A DNA stretch of 64,000 nucleotides from CAWDNM01 sp964521195 (GTDB taxonomy: Bacteria > Actinomycetota > Coriobacteriia > Anaerosomatales > JAAXUF01), in assembly GCA_964521195.1 (NCBI GenBank), contig CAZFRE010000002.1:186001-250000 (forward strand), written 5' to 3'. Below the pieces are notes generated by a model, which ran no database searches, had not been told where the DNA came from, and saw nothing but the letters and a program-made list of their open reading frames with translations. The first letter of the stretch is position 1; each line of letters opens with the position of its first letter. A program made the translations under genes and the position numbers. Below are positions 44,505 through 53,114 of this stretch, piece after piece.

Positions 44505-44878
44505 GCGAAGGCCGTGGTCGCCAGTTCCAGAATCGCCTCTCGGACGGACACCGATCCGAGCCAGAACTCGAGAGCCGAGGGCTCGATGTGCTCGGCGATG
44601 TCGTCGAGCAGCTGAAACGTCGCGATGTGCACCGCGCCGTCCTCGTCCTCGGCAAGGGCGTCGGAGATGATCTGCACGAACTCGGCCGCCTCCGGGTCGT
44701 CCTCGAAGTTCTCGAGCAGGACCTCGCGAAGGACCACAGCGGAGGCGGTGACGTACTCGCCGGACGTCGGCGAGTCGGCATCGGAGCAGTCATGCTCGTA
44801 CGAGGCCATGATCAGGCCCATGAGATCCGCGAGAGGGCCGGAGAAACTGACGTTGTCGCCGTCGCTTTGCCAAGGCAT
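44501..44878 (-). CDS. Small acidic hypothetical protein coupled to the phosphatase-fold gene
   Basis: The 125-residue protein is soluble, acidic and mostly helical (LREVLLENFEDDPEAAEFVQIISDALAED). A ribosome site AGAGAGGA lies about ten bases before the ATG. Its TGA overlaps the GTG of the following gene by four bases, so the two are translated together. I do not recognise a family; a cytoplasmic partner of the membrane protein is possible. Confidence 0.6.
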   Translation of the reverse strand: MPWQSDGDNVSFSGPLADLMGLIMASYEHDCSDADSPTSGEYVTASAVVLREVLLENFEDDPEAAEFVQIISDALAEDEDGAVHIATFQLLDDIAEHIEPSALEFWLGSVSVREAILELATTAFA

Positions 44879-45033
44879 GTCCGTGAGGTCCTCTCTGTCA
44901 CTGTCCCGGATCGGCGCTGCTCCTCACATCGCCGGAATCACTCTAGCACCCGGCGCACTTCGGGCGGGCGGTCCCTCTCGGCGGGCGTGATACCGTATCG
45001 CAGTGAACCAGCGCCGCGCTCGAAGGGGACACC

Positions 45034-45957
45034 GTGTCTCGGACCACTCGCATACTGCTCCTCGCACTGCCGATCGTGCTGACCGTGGGAGTCCTCGGCT
45101 ACGCGGTCGCATCGGTGATCCGGGTCCAGAGTGGCGCGGTCCCCGGGGGGCCTGCGCTCGAGCCTGCCACGCCGCCCAGCACCGCCGCGGCGACCACGTC
45201 ACCGCCCGTGGTCGCCGAGACGCTCGAGCCGACCGGCGGGCGGCCGAAGCGCGGGACGATCGTGTTCGACATGTCGCACGCCGAGGTGTTCGGACCCCAG
45301 GACACCACCGAGCTCGGCCAGTCCAAGGCTGTACAACGCATGCGGGCCGCCGGCTATGCCGTGCAGGTCAACACCGAGAAGTTCACCAAGGACACCCTCG
45401 GCCCGGATGTGGCCGCCGTGTTCCTCCCGGGCCCGATGATGCCGCTGATGGAGAAGGAGCGTACGTTGCTCGACGACTTCGTCCGCCGTGGCGGCACGAT
45501 GATCATCACGGTGCACGTGCCGTTTCCGATCCTCGGCACCCCCGCACGCTATGGCCTGCCCGTGGGAACCAGCGTCATGATCGATCCGACGCTGACCGGC
45601 GACCCGGGCGTGTGGGCGACGACTGAGATCAAAGACGATCCGCTCACCAAGGGCGTGCGGGCGCTGAGCGTCGTGTCCGGCTGGGCCGTCTCGCAGTCGC
45701 CGTCCGAGATCGCCGATCCGCGCATCGTCGTCGAGGCACCTGCCGGAGTGGTGGTCGATGGCAACAACGACAACCGCTTCAATGCCGACGATCCGCAGCC
45801 GCCGTATGGCGTGGTAGGGGTCGCCGACATCGGCTCGGGCCGGGTCGTGGTCATGGGCGACGATGCCATCTTCGCCAACATCGTCATCGATGCGAACGAC
45901 AACGCGAAGTTCCTCGACAACCTGCTCGAACTCATCTCGGCGCCAAAGCCTGCCTGA
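45034..45957 (+). CDS. Membrane-anchored DUF4350-like protein
   Basis: The 307-residue protein has one N-terminal membrane helix (about 7-28), a Pro/Thr/Ala linker, and an extracytoplasmic domain resembling the glutamine-amidotransferase-like DUF4350 fold: GTIVFDMSHAEVFG, AAVFLPGPMMPLMEKERTLLDDFVRRGGTMIITVH, GRVVVMGDDAIF. Catalytic Cys-His residues of true amidotransferases are not evident, so it is probably a binding or structural protein. The GTG start has AAGGGG five bases upstream. It is divergent from the small acidic gene. Confidence 0.68.
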   Translation: MSRTTRILLLALPIVLTVGVLGYAVASVIRVQSGAVPGGPALEPATPPSTAAATTSPPVVAETLEPTGGRPKRGTIVFDMSHAEVFGPQDTTELGQSKAVQRMRAAGYAVQVNTEKFTKDTLGPDVAAVFLPGPMMPLMEKERTLLDDFVRRGGTMIITVHVPFPILGTPARYGLPVGTSVMIDPTLTGDPGVWATTEIKDDPLTKGVRALSVVSGWAVSQSPSEIADPRIVVEAPAGVVVDGNNDNRFNADDPQPPYGVVGVADIGSGRVVVMGDDAIFANIVIDANDNAKFLDNLLELISAPKPA

Positions 45958-46017
45958 TTCCAGGTTTCCGTGGGCGCCTGATGCGGGAACGAACACACAC
46001 GAGAGAGGGTGGTGGAC

Positions 46018-46407
46018 ATGATCACTCGTGATGAGATGCTCGCCCGCAAGGATGAATGGCTCGCCCGCAAGGACGAACTCACGCAAGGCTTCGTGGATCG
46101 CATCGACGATCCCGCGGTGGACGCGGCTATCGGCCTGTCGCTCGTGGGCGCAGGCCTCGGTACCGTCATCGTGAACCTGATCCGCGGCAACCGCAGCGCC
46201 TGGGCCTACCTGCTCCCGGCGGTGTTCATTCTCGGCGGTATCGCCGTGATCACCGGCGGGGCGGTCAGCAGGCGCTCCGATCGCATAACGACTGCCGAGG
46301 AGGCCGTGAGGGAACAGCTCGCGAGTCTCGACCCGATCGCGCGCGCCCAGGTTCTGAGGGGTGCAGCGAGCGAGTCGTTCGCGCCGCTGTTCCATCGAGT
46401 CAACTAG
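46018..46407 (+). CDS. Hypothetical two-helix membrane protein
   Basis: The 129-residue protein has a charged N-terminus with a short repeat (LARKDEW LARKDEL), two membrane helices (AIGLSLVGAGLGTVIVNLI and AWAYLLPAVFILGGIAVITGG) and a soluble helical tail. The ATG at 46018 is chosen because GAGAGAGG ends nine bases upstream; the GTG codons before it sit too close to that site. Function is unknown. Confidence 0.6.
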   Translation: MITRDEMLARKDEWLARKDELTQGFVDRIDDPAVDAAIGLSLVGAGLGTVIVNLIRGNRSAWAYLLPAVFILGGIAVITGGAVSRRSDRITTAEEAVREQLASLDPIARAQVLRGAASESFAPLFHRVN

Positions 46408-46416
46408 CGGGCGCCA

Positions 46417-46971
46417 GTGACAGCGACGTGGGAGACCGAGCGGCTCTATCTGCGTGACCTCGGTCCCGAGTACGCCGCCGCCGTGCGCGCATACGGGCTT
46501 CGCAGCCTCGAATACCACATGCCGTGGGACCCGGTTCGTCCGGTCGACTTCTGGGAGCTCCCGGTCGTCGCGGCACGGTTACGAGTGCAATCCGACGATG
46601 CGCGCGCAGGCGGATCGCTGTGCCTGTGCCTCTCGCCCAAGGACGATCCCGAGCGGGTCGTGGGCGTCGTGAACCTGCGCAACATCATCCGCGGCGCGAT
46701 GCTCTCGGCACACCTCGGCTACGGGCTCGAGCCGCAGGCCGTGGGGAAGGGCTACATGACCGAGGCGGTGCGCCGCGTGGTCGACGTCGCCTTCTTCGAT
46801 CTGGCGCTGCATCGCGTCGAGTGCAACATCATGCCGGGCAACGCCCGCTCACTCGCGGTCGCTGAGCGCGTCGGCTTCCAGCGCGAGGGTTTCTCGCCGC
46901 GCTTCCTGCGCATCAACGGCCGCTGGGAGGACCACGTCCGCTTCGCGCTGCTCAACGAGGCGATGCGATGA
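46417..46971 (+). CDS. GNAT acetyltransferase, RimJ/RimL-like
   Basis: The 184-residue protein has the RimJ/RimL GNAT layout: TERLYLRDL at the start, GVVNLRNIIRGAMLSAHLGYGL, the acetyl-CoA loop QAVGKGYMTEAVRRVVD, and RVECNIMPGNARSLAVAERVGFQREG. It probably acetylates an N-terminal or side-chain amine. It starts with GTG nine bases after the preceding gene and its TGA overlaps the ATG of the ABC ATPase gene by four bases. Confidence 0.85.
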   Translation: MTATWETERLYLRDLGPEYAAAVRAYGLRSLEYHMPWDPVRPVDFWELPVVAARLRVQSDDARAGGSLCLCLSPKDDPERVVGVVNLRNIIRGAMLSAHLGYGLEPQAVGKGYMTEAVRRVVDVAFFDLALHRVECNIMPGNARSLAVAERVGFQREGFSPRFLRINGRWEDHVRFALLNEAMR

Positions 46972-47774
46972 CGGGACCGCTCGAGACTGCGAGTCCGCGT
47001 CGTGCGCTGCTGGAACTCACCGGTGCCGTGGTGATGCGCGACGGCAGGGCGATCCTTACCGTGGACCGCTTCCGTATCGCCGAGGGCGAGCGTCTCGTGG
47101 TGCTCGGCCCCAACGGGGCGGGCAAGTCGACGCTCATCAAGCTGCTCACCAAAGAAGTGCTGCCGTTGTGGGCGGACCCGCCGCCGGTGCGCTTCTTCGG
47201 CGAGCCCAGGTACGAGCTGCGGGAGGCGCGCAAGCTGCTCGGGGTCGTCTCGGCGACCGCGCAGGACGAGGCCGGCGTGGTGCTGAGCGCGCATGAGGTG
47301 GTGCTCGGCGGGTTCTTCGGCGCACTCGGGGTGCCTCGGCACGTCGAGGTGACGTCGCAGCAGGAGGAAGCGGCGCTCGCCGCGCTCGCGGAACTCGAGG
47401 TCGCGCATCTGGCGGAGCGCACGATGACGACGCTGTCGACAGGGGAAGCGCGGCGGGTGCTCTTCGCGCGTGCGCTCGTGCACGACCCGGCGGTGCTCGT
47501 GCTTGACGAGCCGTGCGCGGGGCTCGACCCGCATGCGGCGTATCACGTGCGGCGGGCGCTGCGCACGCTCGCGGCCGGCGGACGCTCGCTCGTGTTCGTG
47601 ACGCACCACGTCGAAGACATCGTGCCCGAGATAGATCGGGCCGTGCTGCTGAAGGACGGGCGCATCGTCGCAGACGGGCCCAAGCGAGGACTCATGACCG
47701 CGGAGACGCTCGGCGAGCTGTTCGATATCCCGGTACGAGTCGAAGAGCGGGAGGGCGAGTACCGGTTGTGGTGA
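46968..47774 (+). CDS. Stand-alone ABC ATPase
   Basis: The 268-residue ATPase has Walker A GPNGAGKSTL, Q-loop region VVSATAQDEAG, a signature LSTGEARRV, Walker B VLVLDEP, and H-loop FVTHHVED. It resembles the molybdate/iron-type (ModF/YlmA-like) ATPases. No permease or binding protein is adjacent, so it may work with a distant permease or in a non-transport role. It is coupled to the GNAT gene by an ATGA overlap. Confidence 0.85.
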   Translation: MTGPLETASPRRALLELTGAVVMRDGRAILTVDRFRIAEGERLVVLGPNGAGKSTLIKLLTKEVLPLWADPPPVRFFGEPRYELREARKLLGVVSATAQDEAGVVLSAHEVVLGGFFGALGVPRHVEVTSQQEEAALAALAELEVAHLAERTMTTLSTGEARRVLFARALVHDPAVLVLDEPCAGLDPHAAYHVRRALRTLAAGGRSLVFVTHHVEDIVPEIDRAVLLKDGRIVADGPKRGLMTAETLGELFDIPVRVEEREGEYRLW

Positions 47775-47882
47775 CCCACCGCAGCACGGTGACGAGCCCG
47801 TGTACTAGACTCGAAGCATGCGTTGAGGCACGGCGGTTGCGGGGGCACTACAGCCGGGCAGTCCGATCGAGGAGGAGCACGC

Positions 47883-49490
47883 GTGTTCAAGAGACTCACG
47901 AGAGCGGCTGTTGCACTGGCGCTCGTGTCGGCGTTCGTCATGCCGGCAAGCGCACTGGCGAGCGGGGCGAGCAAGGACGTGGGGTACGCCGCTCGTGGCC
48001 GCGTCGGTTCGCTCGGTGAGCGCACCATGGCACACAGGCCGACAACGAGCACGCGGGCGCTCTCGGCCTTCTCGCTCGCGGTGGATCCTGACGCCTACGA
48101 GGTCGATGACGACATCCCGCAGGCGATCTCCGATGCCCAGCTGCCGCTCGTGCAGTCGCGCACCATCAACATCGCCCATTACGACGATCCCTACGACGTC
48201 GACTGGGACTACTACCGGCTGACCGGCACGGCTGGGACGCTCTACACCTTCGAGACGACGGGCACCACGGACACCGTCATCGAACTGTGGGACGCCGACA
48301 CGGGTGAGATGCTCGGCTGGGAGGACGACAAGTCCGACGGCAGCCTCGGCTCGAAGGGCTACTGGCGCTGCCGCACGGCCGGACAGCGGGTAGACGTGTG
48401 GATCGGCCCGGCGAATCCCGATGCCATCGGCGAGTACACCATGAGCATCACCGGTGCGGCGTCTTCGAGCCGAGCGGGCGATGTCTTCCGCGCCTACGGG
48501 GCCGACAAGTACGACGCGGCCGTCAACATCGCGCACAGTGCCTACAGCGATGTTGACGGAGACCCGTGGAACTACTACGTCGGGGACACCACGAAGGCCG
48601 TCTCGCGCGTGATCGTCGTGCCGAGCGGATCGGCCGGGTACTTGGCCGCGATGATCGCCGCGCCTCTCGGCCGGGTGTTCGACGCGCCGATCCTCCTCAC
48701 GGGCAAGTACACGCTGCCCTTCGCGACCAAGAGCGCCATCAATGACATCCGCGACAACAATGGAGGCTCGGTCAAGATCTACCTGATCGGATCGAAGAGC
48801 TGGATCTCGAGCTCGGTGTATTACAAGCTCAAGGCACTCCGAGGCTCAGGCACGATCGAGCGGGTGGCCGGCTCGGATCGCTACGGCACCGCCGCGCTCG
48901 TCGCCGACAAGGTCGACACGATGTGGGTCGGGAACATGGGCCAGCATCCCGGCAGCGTCATCGTCGCGAATGGTTCGAGTTCGAGCGCTCTGACCGACTT
49001 GCTGGCTGCCAGCGGCATCGCCTACGGCAGAGGCTGGCCCGTCCTGTTGACCAAGGCGGGGAGCGTACCGTCCTCGACGTACAGCCGCGTCAGGAAGGGC
49101 AAGTTCAAGAGCTCGCGCGTCATCGTCCCGAACAGTCGCACGTACGTGTACTCCTCCACGTACAAGTCGCTCAGCGGTGACCTGAGGCTCTCGAGCCACA
49201 GCGACCGCGCGGCCTCGGCACTCGATATCGCTCGCAGGTCGGTCTCCTACTACTGGACGCATCACGACGATATCGTCGTGGTCAATCGCGTCTCGGAGGC
49301 CCTGCCGGTAGCCACCTACGCCGGGTACTACGGAGCCCCCATCCTGGTCTCGGGTACGTCGGGTCCCGGCGCTTCCACGACCAGCTACATCACCGCTCGG
49401 CCGAGCATGATCGACTACGTCTCGGTCGTCGGCTCGCCTGAGGGCATCACGGACGGGGCGATCACGGTCTACGAGGGCCTGCTGCCCTGA
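47883..49490 (+). CDS. Secreted protein with PPC-like and cell-wall-binding repeats
   Basis: The 535-residue protein has a signal peptide (about 5-27, ending near SALASG), a ~120-residue beta domain resembling bacterial pre-peptidase C-terminal domains (DWDYYRLTGTAGTLYTFETTG... TVIELWDADTG), and three cell-wall-binding repeat 2 units (VFRAYGADKYDAAVNIA, VAGSDRYGTAALVADKV, SHSDRAASALDIA). It is thus displayed on the wall by the same module as the protein at the left edge. The GTG at 47883 has GAGGAGG upstream. No catalytic domain is seen. A strong hairpin follows. Confidence 0.85.
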   Translation: MFKRLTRAAVALALVSAFVMPASALASGASKDVGYAARGRVGSLGERTMAHRPTTSTRALSAFSLAVDPDAYEVDDDIPQAISDAQLPLVQSRTINIAHYDDPYDVDWDYYRLTGTAGTLYTFETTGTTDTVIELWDADTGEMLGWEDDKSDGSLGSKGYWRCRTAGQRVDVWIGPANPDAIGEYTMSITGAASSSRAGDVFRAYGADKYDAAVNIAHSAYSDVDGDPWNYYVGDTTKAVSRVIVVPSGSAGYLAAMIAAPLGRVFDAPILLTGKYTLPFATKSAINDIRDNNGGSVKIYLIGSKSWISSSVYYKLKALRGSGTIERVAGSDRYGTAALVADKVDTMWVGNMGQHPGSVIVANGSSSSALTDLLAASGIAYGRGWPVLLTKAGSVPSSTYSRVRKGKFKSSRVIVPNSRTYVYSSTYKSLSGDLRLSSHSDRAASALDIARRSVSYYWTHHDDIVVVNRVSEALPVATYAGYYGAPILVSGTSGPGASTTSYITARPSMIDYVSVVGSPEGITDGAITVYEGLLP

Positions 49491-49509
49491 CCCCGAGCAG
49501 TTCAACGTT

Positions 49510-49542
49510 GGGGCGCGCATCCTGATCGCGGGTGCGCGCCCC
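49510..49542 (+). terminator. Hairpin after the second wall-binding protein
   Basis: A 10-bp stem, GGGGCGCGCA pairing with TGCGCGCCCC around a 13-base loop, lies 20 bases after the stop and is followed by a short T-containing tract. Confidence 0.6.
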
Positions 49543-49567
49543 GAGTCGTTCCGGCTGCATTCCCGGA

Positions 49568-49596
49568 TTGGACTTGGGCGCGTGTCGGCACATACT
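49568..49596 (+). promoter_or_regulatory. Candidate promoter of the MacB-type ABC operon
   Basis: TTGGAC and CATACT are separated by 17 bases, about 70 bases before the ATPase start. A 7-bp hairpin (CCCCCGG/CCGGGGG, 49607-49625) lies in the leader. Consensus match only. Confidence 0.45.
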
Positions 49597-49665
49597 GAGA
49601 GGTGGCCCCCCGGTCATGCCGGGGGTGGCGTCCGGGCCCGCAATGGCGAGAGGCGAAGAGCACGC

Positions 49666-50406
49666 ATGGCGATCGTTGAAGTCCAGGGACTCACGAAGGT
49701 CTACGGCACCGGCGAGACCGCTGTCACCGCGCTTGACAACGTCGACCTCACGGTCGAGGCGGGCGAGTTCGTCGCGATCATGGGGCCGAGCGGATGTGGT
49801 AAGTCGACGCTGCTCAACCTGGTCGGCGGTCTCGACAAGCCGACGAGCGGGGTCGTGCGGATCGGCGGAGACGACATCGCCGAGATGGACGACGCGACCG
49901 TCACGAAGATGCGCCGCCGCCGGTTGGGCTTCGTCTTCCAGTTCTTCAACCTGATTCCGGTGCTCGATGCCGCCGAGAACGCCGCGCTGCCTCTCACCCT
50001 CGACGGCGTGCCGGCTGCACAAGCCAAGCAGCAGGCGCAGGAGTGGCTCGTGAAGGTGGGGCTCGAGGCCCGACTGCACAACCGTCCGGACCAGCTGTCC
50101 GGCGGGCAGCAGCAGCGCGTCGCCGTCGCACGCGCTCTCGTGACGGACCCGGATCTCATCCTGGCCGATGAGCCGACCGGCAACCTCGATTCGAAGTCCG
50201 GCGACGAGATCGCCGATCTGCTCAAGCTCGCATCCGCCGAGTGGAACCGCGCGGTCGTGATGGTCACGCACGATGTCCGCATCGCGGCGCACGCCGGGCG
50301 GATCGTGTTCATGCGGGACGGTCGGATCGTCGAAGACGTCGCGGTCCCCGCCGAGAACAGCGCCGAGGCGGCCCGCGTCGCGATGGAGCGGGCCGGCCTG
50401 CTGTGA
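49666..50406 (+). CDS. MacB/LolD-type ABC transporter ATPase
   Basis: The 246-residue ATPase has Walker A GPSGCGKSTL, the Q-loop region FVFQFFNLIPVLDAAEN typical of the MacB/LolD/FtsE group, signature LSGGQQQRV, Walker B LILADEPTGNLD and H-loop MVTHD. Such ATPases pair with FtsX-like permeases in mechanotransmission or export of lipids, peptides or drugs. The next gene is that permease, starting within a GTGA overlap. The ribosome site is weak. Confidence 0.92.
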   Translation: MAIVEVQGLTKVYGTGETAVTALDNVDLTVEAGEFVAIMGPSGCGKSTLLNLVGGLDKPTSGVVRIGGDDIAEMDDATVTKMRRRRLGFVFQFFNLIPVLDAAENAALPLTLDGVPAAQAKQQAQEWLVKVGLEARLHNRPDQLSGGQQQRVAVARALVTDPDLILADEPTGNLDSKSGDEIADLLKLASAEWNRAVVMVTHDVRIAAHAGRIVFMRDGRIVEDVAVPAENSAEAARVAMERAGLL

Positions 50407-52919
50407 ACGTCTCGGCGACACTCGCCTGGCGCTACCTGATCGGCCGACCCGGCCGGACGGTCCTGACGACGCTCGCGATCACCTTGGGCGTGGCGCTGAT
50501 CTTCGGGCTCAACGGCATCATGCCGGGGCTCTCCGAGTTGTTCACCAACACGCTCTTCGCGGCAGCCGGCCAGGTCGACCTCAGCGTCTCCAGCGAAAGC
50601 GGCGGCAACTTCGAGACGAGCGTCGCCGAGGACGTGGCGCGTGTGCAAGGCATCGCCGTCGCGTCCCCGTCCGTACGCAGATCGGTCGGGATGCCCAACG
50701 ATAGCCCGGTCAGCATCATCACGCTCGTCGGCATCGACCCGAGGAGCACGGCGAAGGTCCACACGTTCAACGTGGCGGCGGGCCGGCTGCTCAACGACGG
50801 CGACGCCGGAGAGGTCGTGCTCGGGTCCGACACCGCGGCCACGCTCGGCGCACACGTGGGCTCCCGGGTGCGGATCCCCACCGTCTCGGGCACCGAGCCG
50901 TTCACGGTGGTGGGGCTGCTCTCGAACGGCTCGTCTCCCTCGGCGCCTGAGGTCTACATGACGCTCGGTGACGCGCAGCGTGTCACCGGCGCGGGCAACA
51001 CGATCAACACGGTCGAGGCACGGTTCGTGCCCGGTGCCGACCGGGAGGCGGTCGAGGCCGCGGTGCGCCGAAAGCTCGGCTCCGACTACATCGTAGGCGG
51101 TCTCTCGAACGAGAGCAGCTTGCTGGCCTCGGTCGAGACGGCGAAGTACATGTTCACGTTCTTCGGGCTGTTCGCGCTGATCATGGGCGGGTTCATCATC
51201 CTCAACACCTTCCGCACGCTCGTGTCCGAGCGCCGCCACGACATCGGCATGCTGCGCGCCATCGGAGCGGACCGTCGCACGATCCTCAACATCTTCCTCA
51301 TTCAAGGAGTGATGCAGGGGATCTTCGGCACGGTCGTGGGGATCACCGCAGGCTACCTGCTCACCGTCGGTGCGTTGGCGGCGTACAAACCGATGCTTCA
51401 GAGCATCATGCACATCAACGCCGACCTGAGCCCGAGCTACTCGGCGGGTACGTGGCTGTCCGCGATCACGCTCGGCATCGGGGTCACCGTCGCCAGTGCG
51501 GTCATCCCCGCGCGCCAGGCCGCTCGGATCACGCCGCTCGAGGCGCTCAGGCCGCAGGCGGCGTCGGTCGAGGAGCGGCAGCGCAGCAAGTGGGTGGTGG
51601 TCGGCTGGGTGATGCTCGCGCTCGCGGTGCCGATGCTCGCCTCCAAGCAGATCTCGCTCGTCGGCCTCGGCGCCGTCGCGGTGCTGACGGGGCTCGTACT
51701 CGTCGCCCCGGCGCTCATCAAGCCGCTGTCCTCGGCGTTGGCGACGATGGTGCGCCCCTTCGCGCCGGCGACCGCGGACCTCTCGAGTTCGAACGTGACG
51801 CGGCAGCCCGGCCGAGCGGCGGCTACCGCAGCCGCGATCCTCGTGTCCCTCGCGGTGGTCGTCGCGGTGCTTGGCGTTGTGACCTCGCTGTACGCCGGGT
51901 TCTTCGACTACATCGACAAGTCGCTCGGGTCGGACTTCGTGTTCATCCCCAACGGCCTGATCCTGGGTGGAGCGAACGTCGGGGCCGACGAGAGCTTCGT
52001 GCGGCGGATCGGCGACACGCCCGGTGTGGCGGACGTGGCGACGATGCGACTCGGCCAAGCCGAGATCAACGGGGCCCGGGTGCAGGTGGTGGGCATCGAC
52101 CCGGAGGTATACCCGCGAGTCGCGTCGTTCACCTTCTCGGCGGGCTCGGATGCGAGCGACATCGCCAAGCTCGGTGAGGGCCGGACGATGCTCGTCAATG
52201 GCATCACCTCCGGGCAGCAGGGCCTCACGGTCGGCAAGCGCGTCGCCGTGCAGACGCCCAATGGACTGAAGTACTACACGGTCGAAGGCGTGGCGACCGA
52301 CTATCTCAACGCCAAGCTGTCCACACTCTACGTCTCCCAGGAGAACCTCAAAGAGGACTTCAACGTCACCAGCAACGTGCTCGTCCTCGCAAACGCGAAG
52401 CCGACGGCTGCGCTTCCTGCGGTCAAGGCATCGCTCTCCAGACTCGTGGCCGATTACCCGCAGTTCGTGCTGTACGACTCTGTGGGCTTCAAGGCGAACC
52501 AGTCCGAGATCTTCTCGCAGTCGTTCGTGGTGTTCGACATTCTCATCGCGATGTTCGCCCTGCCCACGCTGCTCGCGTTGCTCAACACCCTCGCGATCAG
52601 TGTGCTGGCGCGCACGCGCGAGATCGGGATGCTGCGCGCGGTGGGCACGACGCGCGGGCAGATCCGCGGCATGGTCGTCGCCGAGGCGCTGCTGCTCGCG
52701 GCGGTGGGCGTCGCGTTCGGCATCGCGGGAGGCGTCGCGCTCGGGTACGCACTCGTCTACGCGCTGAACTCGACGATGTACGTCATGCCGTACTACTTCC
52801 CGTGGTCGGGAATCGTCGTCGCGATCGTCTCGGGGTTCAGCTTCGCACTGCTCGCATCGATCATCCCGGCGCGCACGGCGGCCAAGCTCGACATCGTGGC
52901 GGCCCTGCACTACGAGTAG
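50403..52919 (+). CDS. FtsX/MacB-type ABC permease
   Basis: The 838-residue protein has about eight to ten membrane helices and two FtsX permease modules (FTFFGLFALIMGGFIILNTFRTLVSERRHDIGMLRAIGA and IAMFALPTLLALLNTLAISVLARTREIGMLRAVGT), each preceded by a large extracytoplasmic domain. The GTG start at 50403 overlaps the ATPase stop by four bases. The pair forms a complete ABC system, probably moving a substrate across the envelope or remodelling the wall. The substrate is unknown. Confidence 0.92.
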   Translation: MNVSATLAWRYLIGRPGRTVLTTLAITLGVALIFGLNGIMPGLSELFTNTLFAAAGQVDLSVSSESGGNFETSVAEDVARVQGIAVASPSVRRSVGMPNDSPVSIITLVGIDPRSTAKVHTFNVAAGRLLNDGDAGEVVLGSDTAATLGAHVGSRVRIPTVSGTEPFTVVGLLSNGSSPSAPEVYMTLGDAQRVTGAGNTINTVEARFVPGADREAVEAAVRRKLGSDYIVGGLSNESSLLASVETAKYMFTFFGLFALIMGGFIILNTFRTLVSERRHDIGMLRAIGADRRTILNIFLIQGVMQGIFGTVVGITAGYLLTVGALAAYKPMLQSIMHINADLSPSYSAGTWLSAITLGIGVTVASAVIPARQAARITPLEALRPQAASVEERQRSKWVVVGWVMLALAVPMLASKQISLVGLGAVAVLTGLVLVAPALIKPLSSALATMVRPFAPATADLSSSNVTRQPGRAAATAAAILVSLAVVVAVLGVVTSLYAGFFDYIDKSLGSDFVFIPNGLILGGANVGADESFVRRIGDTPGVADVATMRLGQAEINGARVQVVGIDPEVYPRVASFTFSAGSDASDIAKLGEGRTMLVNGITSGQQGLTVGKRVAVQTPNGLKYYTVEGVATDYLNAKLSTLYVSQENLKEDFNVTSNVLVLANAKPTAALPAVKASLSRLVADYPQFVLYDSVGFKANQSEIFSQSFVVFDILIAMFALPTLLALLNTLAISVLARTREIGMLRAVGTTRGQIRGMVVAEALLLAAVGVAFGIAGGVALGYALVYALNSTMYVMPYYFPWSGIVVAIVSGFSFALLASIIPARTAAKLDIVAALHYE

Positions 52920-52935
52920 CGTCGCGACCGCAAGG

Positions 52936-52955
52936 GCCGCCGCGTGGGCGGCGGC
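52936..52955. terminator. Perfect 8-bp hairpin after the permease
   Basis: GCCGCCGC-GTGG-GCGGCGGC is a compact stem with a 4-base loop, 16 bases after the permease stop. It abuts the ATG of a possible small reading frame at 52956. Confidence 0.5.
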
Positions 52956-53114
52956 ATGGCGAAGGCCGGCAACGCCACGCTGTTCTACCTCACCGAGATG
53001 CTCGCCGCCGTGCTCTTCTTCGCCGGATTCCTCCTCGCCGGCACGCTCCAGCAAGGCGCCGACAAGATCCGAGCGAACCGCGCGGCCAAGCAGGCTGCCG
53101 AGAACGACCCGGGT
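52956..53114 (+). other. Possible remnant or unusual small membrane-peptide frame
   Basis: From ATG 52956 a frame encodes one membrane helix and a charged tail (TEMLAAVLFFAGFLLAGTLQQG, then DKIRANRAAKQAAEN), with coding-like third positions. There is no stop until 53967; from 53115 it runs antisense through the alkylation-repair gene, so a normal small gene ending is missing. It may be a gene fragment that lost its 3' end, or chance. No ribosome site is seen. Confidence 0.25.
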
